Shown here: positions 48,101 through 56,394 of the stretch, piece by piece
Layout: each line of letters starts with the position of its first letter
Position numbering within the stretch: the stretch's first letter is position 1
Source: Stomoxys calcitrans
Lineage: Eukaryota > Arthropoda > Insecta > Diptera > Muscidae
Reading direction: 5' to 3'
DNA length: 64,000 nt
NCBI RefSeq assembly: GCF_963082655.1
Contig: NC_081554.1
Span: 192,292,206-192,356,205, forward strand
The notes under the pieces: generated by a model
The model's database searches: none
What the model was told of the DNA's origin: nothing
Seen by the model: only the letters and a program-made list of their open reading frames with translations
Position numbers and translations under genes: made by a program

Positions 48101-49512
48101 GCATGTGGGGCTCTACAGCTATGTACCTGGTCACATGGTGGTGCGGTTATGAATTCTGGAAAAAGGAACTGCCTTTTGGTATACCACTGGGTAATGCCAT
48201 GGAATTTCTATTGCATTTTAGTGCCATGGCCAATACACCGATGGTGGTGGTGAATATATACAAGTGAGTATTTGGTTTTTATATTTTATAAAAAATTGAC
48301 AAAAATTATTTTTTTCTCGTTTTAGTTCTTATGTTCAGCGTACTGGCAAAATGCGTACTTTAAAGGAAGCCATTCGACCCGTATGGCCCTTATTGGCTTT
48401 CATGGTGTTGTTATTGGTGTGGCCTTTTATCTCACCCAATGACATCATGGAAAAGGACCCCCGAGTCTTGTTCATGTTGAGTGGCACCATATTTTCCAAT
48501 ATCAGCGTAAGTTCTTAAGAAATGAATCATTGCAAACAACACCACTATGTGTGTGGCTCAGGCATTAAAGACTTAGTGAATGTGTTGATAAGGCGCTAAA
48601 AGCAACAAGTTTTGCAGCGAATATCGTTGAGTATATCATTGGGCACGGAAGAAATTTATGTGAGGAGACAAACTGCAGTAGACCATTTGTCTATCTGTTC
48701 GTTCACTTCTTAAATGTCTTATTAATGGAAAGTTACGAAAGTTATAACCGATTATCTATTTACATAGTTGTACTAACAGAGCAGTAAAAGACCCACTTAG
48801 ACGTTAGTTAACTTTTTCTAGTCCAAATAATCCCGCCGGGATTCGAACCTGGGCACACGGAGAAAAAGCGAGAGCCGTTGTCTAGCGTTCGAAGCCATCC
48901 ATACAACTTCCAACAGATGCAAAGATTCATGTGTACCACGGAATTCGTGTAATTGTCGCAGAAAAAAAAGTCTCATAAGTCGGCAGAGCCTGGCCGGGAT
49001 TCGAAGCTGGGCACAAGGAGCAACAGCGAGCGTCGTTGCCGTTGTCTAGCGTACGAAGCCATCGCACACACTTCCAACAGATGCACAGAATCCACGGTGT
49101 ACAACGGAATTCGTATAATTGTCGCAAAAAAAAACATAACATAACACAAATACATATGAATTAGGAAAAAGTATAGCTAATGGACAGGGTTGTCGAGAGT
49201 GGTTAATGTGGAAATTGTATCATAGAGGCGTTTTCGCAATTAATACCCAATATGGTTGAAAAGTCTTCTAACCAAAGACGCGTCCCATAGTGGTTGGTGT
49301 GCGTTGCTATCTCTGGCTTTCCTTTTCCATGCAAAGAAAATCTCCGATCACTGTGCTCGTCTCGAAAGAGAAACAAACAAGACTCCAAAAGATGTTGGTG
49401 ACTAGGAAACGACTCTCTGGGGTGTTCCTGTCCAAAACCATGTTGGGTTGATAGACATTCCGTCTTGTCTCGGTCGGCCTTTGAAGGTTCTACGTTTTGA
49501 CAATACTTCTGG

Positions 49513-49562
<50 letters not shown>

Positions 49563-52500
49563 GAGTCTTCCTTTCGGTTGCTGCCTACGTTAGAGTTGTA
49601 AGACTGGTTGGCAAATCCAAAGCCATAAAGTTGTTGAAGTCACATTTTCATGTGGAGGTGACTATCATTGTCAAGCTCCTTTCAGTGACCAAGCTCGTTC
49701 CAGTTCAAAATATCGATCGCCGCGGGAACAGGGTGGCCATTGGTTATTTAAAGGCGGCAATAATTCGCCTTGTCATATCAAGTATCATAGGCACTCATCA
49801 TTTGTGCAAGAGAGAGAGGTGCCGCCCGACCTCTCACTGGCACTCTCCGCCCGAAAACGCTGATTGTTCGCAGAGCATTTGACTATTCACAACCTTTGGA
49901 CGTGCCCGGTAGCTCGCAGCTTAGCTTCTCGTGACAGCAATGAACACCACACAGATTGGACCTCAATGTTCCAGCCTGTGTGGTGTTCACAGCTATTTCG
50001 TGCCGGGCCAAAACCATAATCTTACCGGCCATCTCCTTGAAGACCTTGTCTAAACATCTCGTTTAATAGCAATTTACGGTTGTAGTGGTTTTATAAACGC
50101 AGATTTGTGGAGGAGCGGCAGTCCTTGGCTTGAAAATATCCTGGGTGGATCCCGGTTCATAGACTAACTTCAAAGGGGGTTTCAGAGGCATGGAGTGACT
50201 AAATGAAGAGACTGTTGCGGTACTCCCATATTATCTTTGAGTGATTTATAGTTGAAAATATTGCCTCATTCGTCTTCGAGGGCTAGTTAGGTAACATGCT
50301 GTTCAACGATTTCGCGGGGGATAACAACCACACTACCAAATTTTAATCTTTTTTATGCTAAAACCTATCGTATGATTTTGTGGGGAATTCCTGTTATCAG
50401 TTTGGGGTGTCGATCATGTCATTTTTCGGAAATTCTTAAAGTGTTTAGCTTTATGTTTTTTGTTTATTTTTGGGGTTTTTTTTATCAATTGTTTTATACG
50501 TTGATAATGGTATAGATGGCATTTCAGTGAATCATAAAAATTTTATGAATGGTTTGTGGCATTTGTAATAGGTGATTTCATTTGCCCATGGTTTTGCGGT
50601 CAATTGTTTTATTTCTGTAATAAATCGAAAGCCTTGACACTCATAGTGCATGATTTATTATCGCAATATGCAAAAGCGTGACAAATGATTTAGAAGGTGT
50701 CAAAGAGGATGAACAAACTGTCAAAAGCACATATTTATAGGCTAATAACTAGGTGGGTACTAGCACAACTCATTTTTGTTAGGAAATTAGTGGGCAAAAT
50801 GAATAAACGTTTCGGCGGTCTGGTTCTCCAATGACTAGATAGAGATGTGCAACGTGTATATACAACCGGTTAAACAAGATCGACAAAACAGTGGACTTAA
50901 TGAATCGCAAGAATATTATGATCGCAGCAATCCAGGAAATAAAGCTGAACGACATCTATTATCATTGAGCTTAAACTTAAATCGGACAGCAATCATTAAT
51001 ATGTGAAAAAGGTTTGCAATACCACTAGCATGCAAACAATGTGCTACATAAGGTTATACATGAAATGGAGGCGGGGAACTGGCTTTCTCGACACACAATT
51101 CTGTGCAGTTTAGACCAATGTCGCCAGCGTCTGGCGTTGGTGACCCCTACATGTAATGTTTGGGGATAGCAGTCAGGTCCGAAAATGCCGAGTTAGAGCT
51201 AAATCGCTGGTTTGTAGTTGTCACCAAGATTATAGGCTCAACATCAGAGGCCCGGTGTCTGCTCATAATCACTTGGTACTAGGGAACTTTAATGCGCACT
51301 TTATGGCATTCTTCCCTAGATAAACGACCAGGGGCATAGCAATGGCAGAGCAGATTGAGAGTTTTCCGTTTTGAGCGATGAATAAGGACGCCCTCACCAT
51401 AATTATTGTTAATTACACGAGCTGGCCAGATATTTCTATTAAATCACCTGGTCTAGTAAATGGCGTCTCCTGCCAACCCATCATTTCATTGGATTGGGAC
51501 CAACTTTTCATAATCCTCACCATTGATCGATCATTAGATTTCATAGCCTCTGAACACCGGATGTATATTGAATATTAATCAGAAGAAGATCGATTGGCTC
51601 GGCTTCAGAGAATACACCAATCGTCGCTTCAGTGAGCTGCCAACCCCCTCTGATGACCTAGTTGGATTATAAATTTGTCTTTTATGGACCCAAGACTTTA
51701 AATTAAGAGATCGGTCTAAATGACAGCTATATCCAAATCTGAACCGATTTGGGCCAAATTGAAGAAGGATGTCGAAGGCCCCAACACAACTCACTGTCCA
51801 AAATTTGGGCGAAATCGGATAATAAATGCGCCTTTTATAGGCCCAAGACCATAAACAGAGAGATCGGTCTATATGGCATCTATATCGAAATCTGGACCGA
51901 TCTGAGCCAATTTGAAGGCGAATGTTGGAGGGCATAACACAACCCACTGGCCTAAATTTTGGCGAAATCGGACATTAAATGCGCCTTTTATGGGCCCAAG
52001 ACCTTAAATCGAGAGATCGGTCTATATGGCAGCTATATCCAAATCTAAACCGATCTAGGCGAAATTGAAAAAGGATGTTGAGCGGCCTTACACAATTCAC
52101 TGTCCTAAATTTTGGCTAAATCGGACAGTAAATGCGCCTTTTATTGGCTCAAGACAAGACAAAAAAGGAATCTGTGCAAAGTTTCAGCACAATATCTCTA
52201 TTTTTAAAGACTGTATCATGATTTCAATAGACAGACGGACAGACGGACGAATATGGCTAGGTCGTCTTAGATTTTTACGCTGATCAAAAATATATAATCT
52301 TTATAGGGTCGGAAATGGATATTTCGATGTGTTGCAAACGGAATGACAAAATGAATATACCCCCATCCTTCGGTGGTGGGTATATCAATGCCTATGCATC
52401 GTATCCGAACTGTTGTGCATAGAAGGCTATCGCACTTGACTTGGCAGGTTGTTGGGAGATTTCAATCACACTTTGGTTGATTGTTTGATTCGGCGAAGTT

Positions 52501-53220
52501 TATCAGGGTCCTCTGCTAATTTCACTGCTTCGGTCGGGAAATTTGGTCTCATACGCGGTATTTGACAGGCTGGGATGAACTTTTGAGCTTAAACTTGAAT
52601 CGACCAGCTCTCATTGATATGTGAGAAGTTTGCTTCATGGAATGTTCATGGGCAAATTTGCAGGTGAATTAACTTTCAAAACGTTGATACACGTGTTTTT
52701 TTTTTATTTTTGCCTCTTCTTTGCTAATCCATTGAATTTTTCTTGTATTTAAAAAAATTGTTTTTATTATTAAAAAAAAATTTATCAAATTTTCTTTTTC
52801 TTTTATTTTTTTCAGTGCCGTCTGATTGTTGCTCAAATGTCTAATACACGCTGTGAAAGTTTCCATTGGATGACACCGATTTATGTGCTCTTTATAGCTT
52901 TGGGTTTATGGATACCCTTTCTTGAACGTTTCCTCTTGTATGTCCTGTTTATACTGACGACATTAAGCCATTGGCATTATGGTGCCTCAGTGGTCAATCA
53001 GATGTGCGAACATTTCAACCGAATTTGTTTCAGTGTTCATATGCGAAAGCCCATGGTGGATAAGGCCAAAAGCAATGGTCAAAGCTCAACTGCCTCAATG
53101 ATGGCTACAACAAATAATGTGACAACAGCAGCATCTGCAAATGCTGCTTCCTCAACATCACCATCATTATCATCACAAATATCTTCCAGTTTACCAGCAT
53201 CCTCGGAAAAATTAGAATAA
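33145..53220 (+). CDS. EPT1: Ethanolaminephosphotransferase, EPT1/SELENOI type
   Basis: Exons 33145-33219, 40926-40994, 47653-48263, 48326-48506 and 52816-53220 join in frame (phases 0, 0, 2, 0) to 446 aa. The enzyme transfers phosphoethanolamine from CDP-ethanolamine to diacylglycerol (or alkyl-acylglycerol), the last step of the CDP-ethanolamine pathway, in ER/Golgi membranes. The CDP-alcohol phosphotransferase motif D-G-x2-A-R-x8-G-x3-D-x3-D is complete: D115, G116, A119, R120, G129, D133, D137. EPT1 rather than choline phosphotransferase is indicated by [36 protein letters not shown] and LPWGYD. About eight to ten hydrophobic spans follow. Vertebrate SELENOI has selenocysteine near its C-terminus after RKP; here RKPMVDK has Lys and no in-frame UGA, followed by a Ser/Thr/Ala-rich tail of about 50 residues. 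Introns 1, 2 and 4 (7.7, 6.7 and 4.3 kb) consist largely of repeats. Confidence 0.93.
33665..34470 (+). mobile_element. A-type element interrupted by an RTE fragment
   Basis: The left part has TAACACCTCGAAATATTG, CCGTCCGTCCGTCTGTCG and AAGCTAGCCGCTTGAGATT; the right part after 34110 has TTTGACTTCTTGAGCAC and ends GCACGCTTTTATAT. The inserted piece 33838-34110 is from an RTE-like LINE. A stretch of about 75 bp is duplicated around 34125-34245. In EPT1 intron 1. Confidence 0.6.
33838..34110 (+). mobile_element. RTE-like LINE fragment (RT C-terminal region)
   Basis: CTAC.CAAGACACTGATACTACC, then GGTTCTAAGG and GAGGCAGTGCTTGGAGTG match 12590-12720 of the larger RTE relic, corresponding to the LYKTLILP and YGSEAW region. 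It joins the A sequence at GATTACACTATAC. Confidence 0.6.
34575..34975 (-). mobile_element. tRNA-derived SINE (family 1), longest copy
   Basis: On the minus strand a tRNA-like head carries an A-box-like TATCGCAGAGGTTAGCATG and B-box GTTCGAATTC (about 34819-34830), followed by the common body (GGTGGTTATTCTCTT, GGCCCCTTATCATTGAAC) and ends near GTTTCTTTAATGGAATG. A second partial head (GAACCCAGGCGTTCAGCG) lies at 34925-34950. Polymerase III promoter boxes inside the element are what define this SINE class. Confidence 0.7.
34963..36068 (-). mobile_element. A-type hairpin element, full length
   Basis: Read on + it starts with the decayed hairpin end (AAAGGCGTGCTAAATTCGG), runs through about five units (CAAGAAGTCAAATCGGGAGA, GTTTATATGGGAGCTATAT) and ends CGACGGACATGGCTAG, then TATATATACTTTATGAGGTC, then TACCCCATGGTGGGTATA. 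In EPT1 intron 1. Confidence 0.72.
36069..38327. other. EPT1 intron 1, stretch without recognised repeats
   Basis: AT-rich DNA. Small ORFs near 36594 and 37603 show no family features. A perfect short palindrome (ATGAGACCAT and ATGGTCTCAT, 36805-36826, loop CC) is present. Confidence 0.4.
38328..38455. repeat. Perfect 64-bp tandem duplication
   Basis: A 64-bp block starting AGCGATTATCCC and ending AAAAAACAAGTAA occurs twice head to tail without a difference that I can find. The second copy runs directly into the hairpin end of the A element at 38450. Confidence 0.85.
38450..39656 (-). mobile_element. A-type hairpin element
   Basis: Hairpin end partly lost (CAAGTAATTGCGCGCTAGG, TTTGGCCGGG), then about six units (AATTTCAGCCAAATCGGA, TTGCGCCCTCTAGTGGC, CAAGAAGTCAAGATC) and the right end with CAGACAGACGGACGG, TATATATAATTTATGTGG and TACCCCCATCCTATGGTGG. 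In EPT1 intron 1. Confidence 0.7.
39657..39860 (+). mobile_element. tRNA-derived SINE (family 1), body fragment
   Basis: GGTGGTTTTCCCCCGCTAAT, GGTGACATCTGTAAAGTACT, CGGCTATAAAAAGG and TTGGGCTTAAACTTGGATC match the family body. Directly abuts the end of the A element. Confidence 0.65.
40024..40130 (-). mobile_element. I/LOA-type LINE, extreme 3' end
   Basis: AGGTTAGGTTGAAAAGAGGG, TATTAATCCGCCCC and CCTAAGCCAGTAATCGGCT are the same 3' UTR tail as at 8229-8320 and 63417-63500. A very short 5'-truncated insertion. Confidence 0.65.
41241..42195 (+). mobile_element. Helentron-like C element, truncated
   Basis: Start ATCTATTATATAAAATTT plus a GTTTGTTTGTTTGTTCCG leader. Internal units with TTTTTTGATATCGGAAGGGG, GGACCCTCCCATTTGCCCC and GACTCAAATGAAAGGTAT are repeated three times in near-identical form. 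A detached piece with C-family words (ACTCGGAGATAGAAGGG, ACAATATGGGACCCC) continues at about 42505-42690. In EPT1 intron 2. Confidence 0.6.
42700..42944. repeat. Low-complexity AAATTTT-rich stretch
   Basis: Degenerate ATCAAATTTT / AATAAAATTGCGACG phrases in short tandem. A similar stretch follows the A element at 43800-43990. Confidence 0.5.
42945..43815 (-). mobile_element. A-type element, hairpin end truncated
   Basis: Five near-regular ~150-bp units (GATCGGTTTATATGGCAGCT, TTGCGCCCTCTAGAAGC) and the right part with GACAGACGGACGGACGGAC and ATGGCTAGATCG. It then stops before the usual TACCC end. In EPT1 intron 2. Confidence 0.7.
43816..45214. other. EPT1 intron 2, stretch without recognised gene
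   Basis: A low-complexity AAATTT-rich part to about 43990, then AT-rich DNA. ORFs at 44315-44774 are short and without features. Confidence 0.4.
45215..46575 (-). mobile_element. Jockey-type LINE, internally deleted copy
   Basis: Minus-strand order: ORF1 zinc finger ([18 protein letters not shown]) near 46380-46250, endonuclease start ([19 protein letters not shown]) at 46095-45871, RT entry ([27 protein letters not shown]) at 45548-45370. It then jumps straight to the C-terminal Cys/His block ([16 protein letters not shown]). The polymerase core is missing, so this is a deletion derivative. Confidence 0.7.
46578..47125 (+). mobile_element. A-type element, decayed partial copy
   Basis: TTTGACATTTTAATTCCCAG, CATATGAACCGATCTCC and AATTGACTTCTTGAGCCCC units, ending GATCAACTAAGCACG then TTTTTATTT. 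Family A words but many differences, so an old copy. Confidence 0.5.
47438..47545 (-). mobile_element. Jockey-type LINE 5' fragment
   Basis: The reverse complement of this stretch matches 29415-29495 of the Jockey relic (CCATGGCA.CC.GTTGTACG, and GGGCCGCCTCAG-like words). Confidence 0.5.
48833..49137 (-). mobile_element. Two tandem copies of a second tRNA-like SINE
   Basis: Two copies (about 48833-48970 and 48985-49137) share, read on +, GCCGGGATTCGAACCTGGGC, GTTGTCTAGCGT.CGAAGCC, CTTCCAACAGATGCA and GGAATTCGT.TAATTGTCGC, then an A-run. GGATTCGAACC is the complement of a polymerase III B box (GGTTCGAATCC), so these point to the minus strand. In EPT1 intron 4. Confidence 0.6.
49518..49558. 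repeat. (CT)n microsatellite
   Basis: About twenty uninterrupted CT dinucleotides. Confidence 0.95.
49941..49989. repeat. Perfect 14-bp hairpin
   Basis: TGAACACCACACAG (49941-49954) pairs exactly with CTGTGTGGTGTTCA (49976-49989) across a 21-nt loop. Confidence 0.75.
50825..51660 (+). mobile_element. Jockey-type LINE fragment (endonuclease)
   Basis: Frames broken, but reads as the endonuclease region: [22 protein letters not shown] sequence at about 50895, [19 protein letters not shown] at about 51270, [12 protein letters not shown] and ISLDWDQLF, then [21 protein letters not shown]. It carries a short SINE family 1 piece at 50950-51010. It joins a B element at about 51660. Confidence 0.65.
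51661..52385 (+). mobile_element. B-type element, hairpin end missing
   Basis: Starts inside a B unit (TTTATGGACCCAAGAC), with three more units (GAGAGATCGGTCTATATGGC, AATAAATGCGCCTTTTAT), then CAGACGGACAGACGGACG, TTAGATTTTTACGCTGATC and the right end TACCCCCATCC with TTCGGTGGTGGGTA. In EPT1 intron 4. Confidence 0.72.
52565..52660 (+). mobile_element. tRNA-derived SINE (family 1), 3' fragment
   Basis: TGAGCTTAAACTTGAATCG, TCATTGATATGTGAGAAG and TGGAATGTTCATGGGCAAA are the family's end. Confidence 0.6.
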
Positions 53221-54033
53221 TACATTTTTAATGTTTAAGATTATTTATTAAAAAAAATTGTTTATAATTTTATTTAAAAAAATGTTAATTTATGAAATTA
53301 ATTTTAATTTAATTTAGTTATGTAATTTAAACAAAACAATTAAAAATAATTTTAATTTTAAAATGTCACAAAAGAGAACAAACCAGGAAAAGTATACAAA
53401 AATGAACCAAAGACAAGTCAAGATATTATCATCTTCAGTAGTTCATTTGTTTTCAATGAGGAGGCTATAATTATATGAAAAACAACAAAAAAAAACAATA
53501 CAATTTACACTCTAATAATGATATTTAATTGAGATTATAACAATGCTGTAATAGCTTTTTTTAGTGATTTTGTTTTTGAATAATTTGTTTTTGTATATGT
53601 TTCGCATAGTATTATAACAAATTTTACCTCTTACGCGCTCTCTGCCTCATACACATATAAAATAAAATAAAAAATATTTTAAATATATGCTCTAGGTTAA
53701 TATTTTATTTTGCAATAATTATAACGCTTATTTATTGTGTTTTACTTTATTATTTTTGTAATTTAATTTAATTTTATTTCTTTTCACCTTTTTAAGTATT
53801 TTTTTCTTTTAGTTTATGTTTGTTCGTTTGTTTTTAACTGTATACTCGAATATTTGGTTCCTTAAAGAAAAAGAAAACAAAATATATTTGCCCCCACTTT
53901 CTTTTAAATTGCTTAAAGAAATTTACTTAAAACTGTGCCATTAATCGTTTAATCATATGATCTGATTAATAAAACTCAATATCGATTAATGAAGTATTAA
54001 AAACCAATGTTTTAATATTTATACATAGGGAAA
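53221..54033. other. EPT1 3' UTR and downstream AT-rich DNA
   Basis: Several AATAAA hexamers occur (cluster near 53660-53670), any of which could direct polyadenylation. No ORF or repeat family recognised up to the C element at 54034. Confidence 0.5.
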
Positions 54034-56258
54034 TCTTATATATAAAAATCAATTTGTGTTTGTTTGTATGTTTGTGTGTTTCTTATAGACTCAGAAACGG
54101 CTGAACCGATTTTCTTGAAAATTTCACAGATGGTGCATAATGACCCCGTGGTGAAAATTTTTTTGATATCTGAAGGGGGGGCGGACCCTCCCCCTTACCC
54201 TAATTTTCAGAAACGCCAGATCTCGGAGATGGGTGGTGCGAAATTTTGTGTGCTCTCATATAGTACCGTAAAAATAAAAATTTGGTATCCAAATTTCGGA
54301 TGGGATACCTAGGGGGGCCGCCCCACCCTAAAACCTACCAAACATATATTTAGACCAATCACGACAATATGGGACTCAAATGAAAGGACCAAGTGCTAGG
54401 GGGACCACCCCAAAACACCCCTAAATCGGAGATATTTACCGACCATGGCAATATGGGACTCAAATGAAAGGTATTTGCGAGTACAATACGAATCTGATAT
54501 CCAAATGTGGGACCACGTTTCCGGGGGTCCACCCCTTTCCCAAAACACCTCCCAAACAGGACTTATTTACTGACCATGGGAATATGGGGCTTAAATAAAA
54601 GGTATTTGAATGTAGAATACGAATCTGATATCCAAATATGGTACCAAGTGTTTGGGGGGTACCGCCTCTCACCAAAAACATTCTCCAAAGGGGACAAATT
54701 TACGACCATAGCAATATGGGGCTCAAATGAGAGGTCTTTGGGAGTAAAGCAAGAATTTGGGAATATTCGGGAAATATTGGAAATATTCACCCCCACAACA
54801 CCACCCAAATAGTAAGTATTTTCTTACTACTGCAATATGAGGCTCAAATAAGAGGGTTTTTAAAGTGGAACACGAATCCGATATATATTTTCAAGGCCAA
54901 CTCACTGAGTGGCCGCCCATCCCCCAAAACACCACCCAAGCCGATCATGTTTGCCGACTATGGAAATGTGTGGCTCAAATTAAAGGTATTTGGGAGTAGA
55001 CCACGTATATGATATCAACATTAGGGACCAACTGTCTACCGGACGTCCCACCACCATAACAACACCTAAATAGGACGTATTTGCTCACCAAGGCAATTTG
55101 GGTCTTAAAGAGAGTGGAACTAAATATTCATAGTTTTTAGGGCCAATACCCCAAACCGGACATATTTGCTGACTTTTGCAATAAGGAGTTTAAATGAGAT
55201 TAGAAAACTAATTTGATTTCCAATTTTGAGGGCAATGGCAATATGGGGTTCAAATAAATGATATATAGATATATGAGAATAGGTCCAATACCCCAAACCG
55301 GACATATTTCCTGACTTTTGCAATAAGGAGTTTAAATGAGATTAGAAAACGAATATGATATCCAATTTTGAGGGCAATGGCAATATGGGGTTAAAATAAA
55401 TGATATATAGATATATGAGAATAGAGTACGTTGCTGATATATTTTCCGGGCTTAGTGTTTGGGGGATCACCCCAAAACACCCCTAATTCGGGCATATTTA
55501 ACAACCATGTCAATATGGAGCTTAAATGAAAGGTATTGGGGGAAGAGCAAGAATTGATACCCATTTTCGAGACCAATTTTCTGGGGGTCTACCCCTTTCC
55601 CAAAATACCCCACAAACAGCAATCTTTTGGTGGCCATCGCAATATGGAGCTCAAATAAAGTTATATGGGAATAGAATACGAATTTGATATCCAAATGTAG
55701 GACCATATATTTAGGGCATCATCCCTTTCCCAAAACACTCCCAAAGGAAAAAAAATTTCGACCATGTCAATATGTGGCTCAAATGACAGGTACTTGAGAT
55801 TAGAAAACGAATTTGATAACCTATTTTGGGGGGGCGTGTTGGGGGGACGCCTCATCCTGTAAACTCCTTTTAAGCCAATGGCAATATGGATTTTAAATAA
55901 ATGGTATTTGAGAGAAGAGCACGATGCTGATATTTTTTCAGGGCCAAGTATCTGTGGGACCACCTCTCCCCCGAAAACACCACTAAATCAGACATCATGA
56001 AAATATCGGGCTGAAATGAAGTATTTTAAGAATGGAGAACACCTTACACCCAAATTTAAATTCGTAGAACAATAAAGATCATATGGGATTCAGATAAAGG
56101 CACTTACATTGTTAAACTGTTAGTCATGCGATATACTATTTTCGTAGCATGGTATTTCACTAAAAGATCTTTAATTGTCGAAAATAAATGTTCCTAGGGA
56201 ACTTTTGTTCCATGTAAAGTAAAAGAAGGCGCAGCGGAGCGGGCCCGGGTCAGCTAGT
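54034..56258 (+). mobile_element. Helentron-like C element, full length (2.2 kb)
   Basis: Starts TCTTATATATAAAAATC and a GTTTGTTTGTATG leader, then AGACTCAGAAACGG and CTGAACCGATTTTCTTGA. About fourteen degenerate ~125-bp units follow (GGCAATATGGGACTCAAATG, AAAGGTATTTG, GAATCTGATATCCAAATGTG, CCACCCC.AAAACACC). It ends GCAGCGGAGCGGGCCCGGGT, CAGCTAGT: a GC-rich end followed by CTAG-T, like Helitron-group 3' ends. No rep-helicase gene, so non-autonomous. Confidence 0.68.
55141..55424. repeat. Recent ~142-bp tandem duplication inside the C element
   Basis: Two adjacent blocks starting CCAATACCCCAAACCGGAC and running through GATATATAGATATATGAGAA are nearly identical, while the neighbouring units of the same element are highly diverged. 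Confidence 0.75.
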
Positions 56259-56394
56259 TTATATACAATTTGTCATATAATTATATTTAATTTGTTGTTG
56301 TTTTTAATTGTAGGTTGAGGTGGCAGCTCTCCGGTAAGTACAACCGGGTGCCATGGGATTGGTCATATAATAATAATTTGTTGTTGTTGTAGCA

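Larger units (their letters stand above)
49138..50824. other. EPT1 intron 4, unassigned stretch
   Basis: No gene recognised. It contains a CT microsatellite (49518-49558), a GC-richer segment at about 49640-50060 of repeat-like character, and a 14-bp perfect hairpin at 49941-49989. Confidence 0.4.

Noticed and set aside
48833..48870. tRNA gene suggested by GGATTCGAACC
   Set aside because: Only a B-box-like T arm is present; no cloverleaf or anticodon arm could be folded, and a second diverged copy lies beside it, so a SINE is the better reading.
49631..49882. 83-codon ORF near the CT microsatellite
   Set aside because: No family features; the segment has a repeat-like character and no start or splice context.
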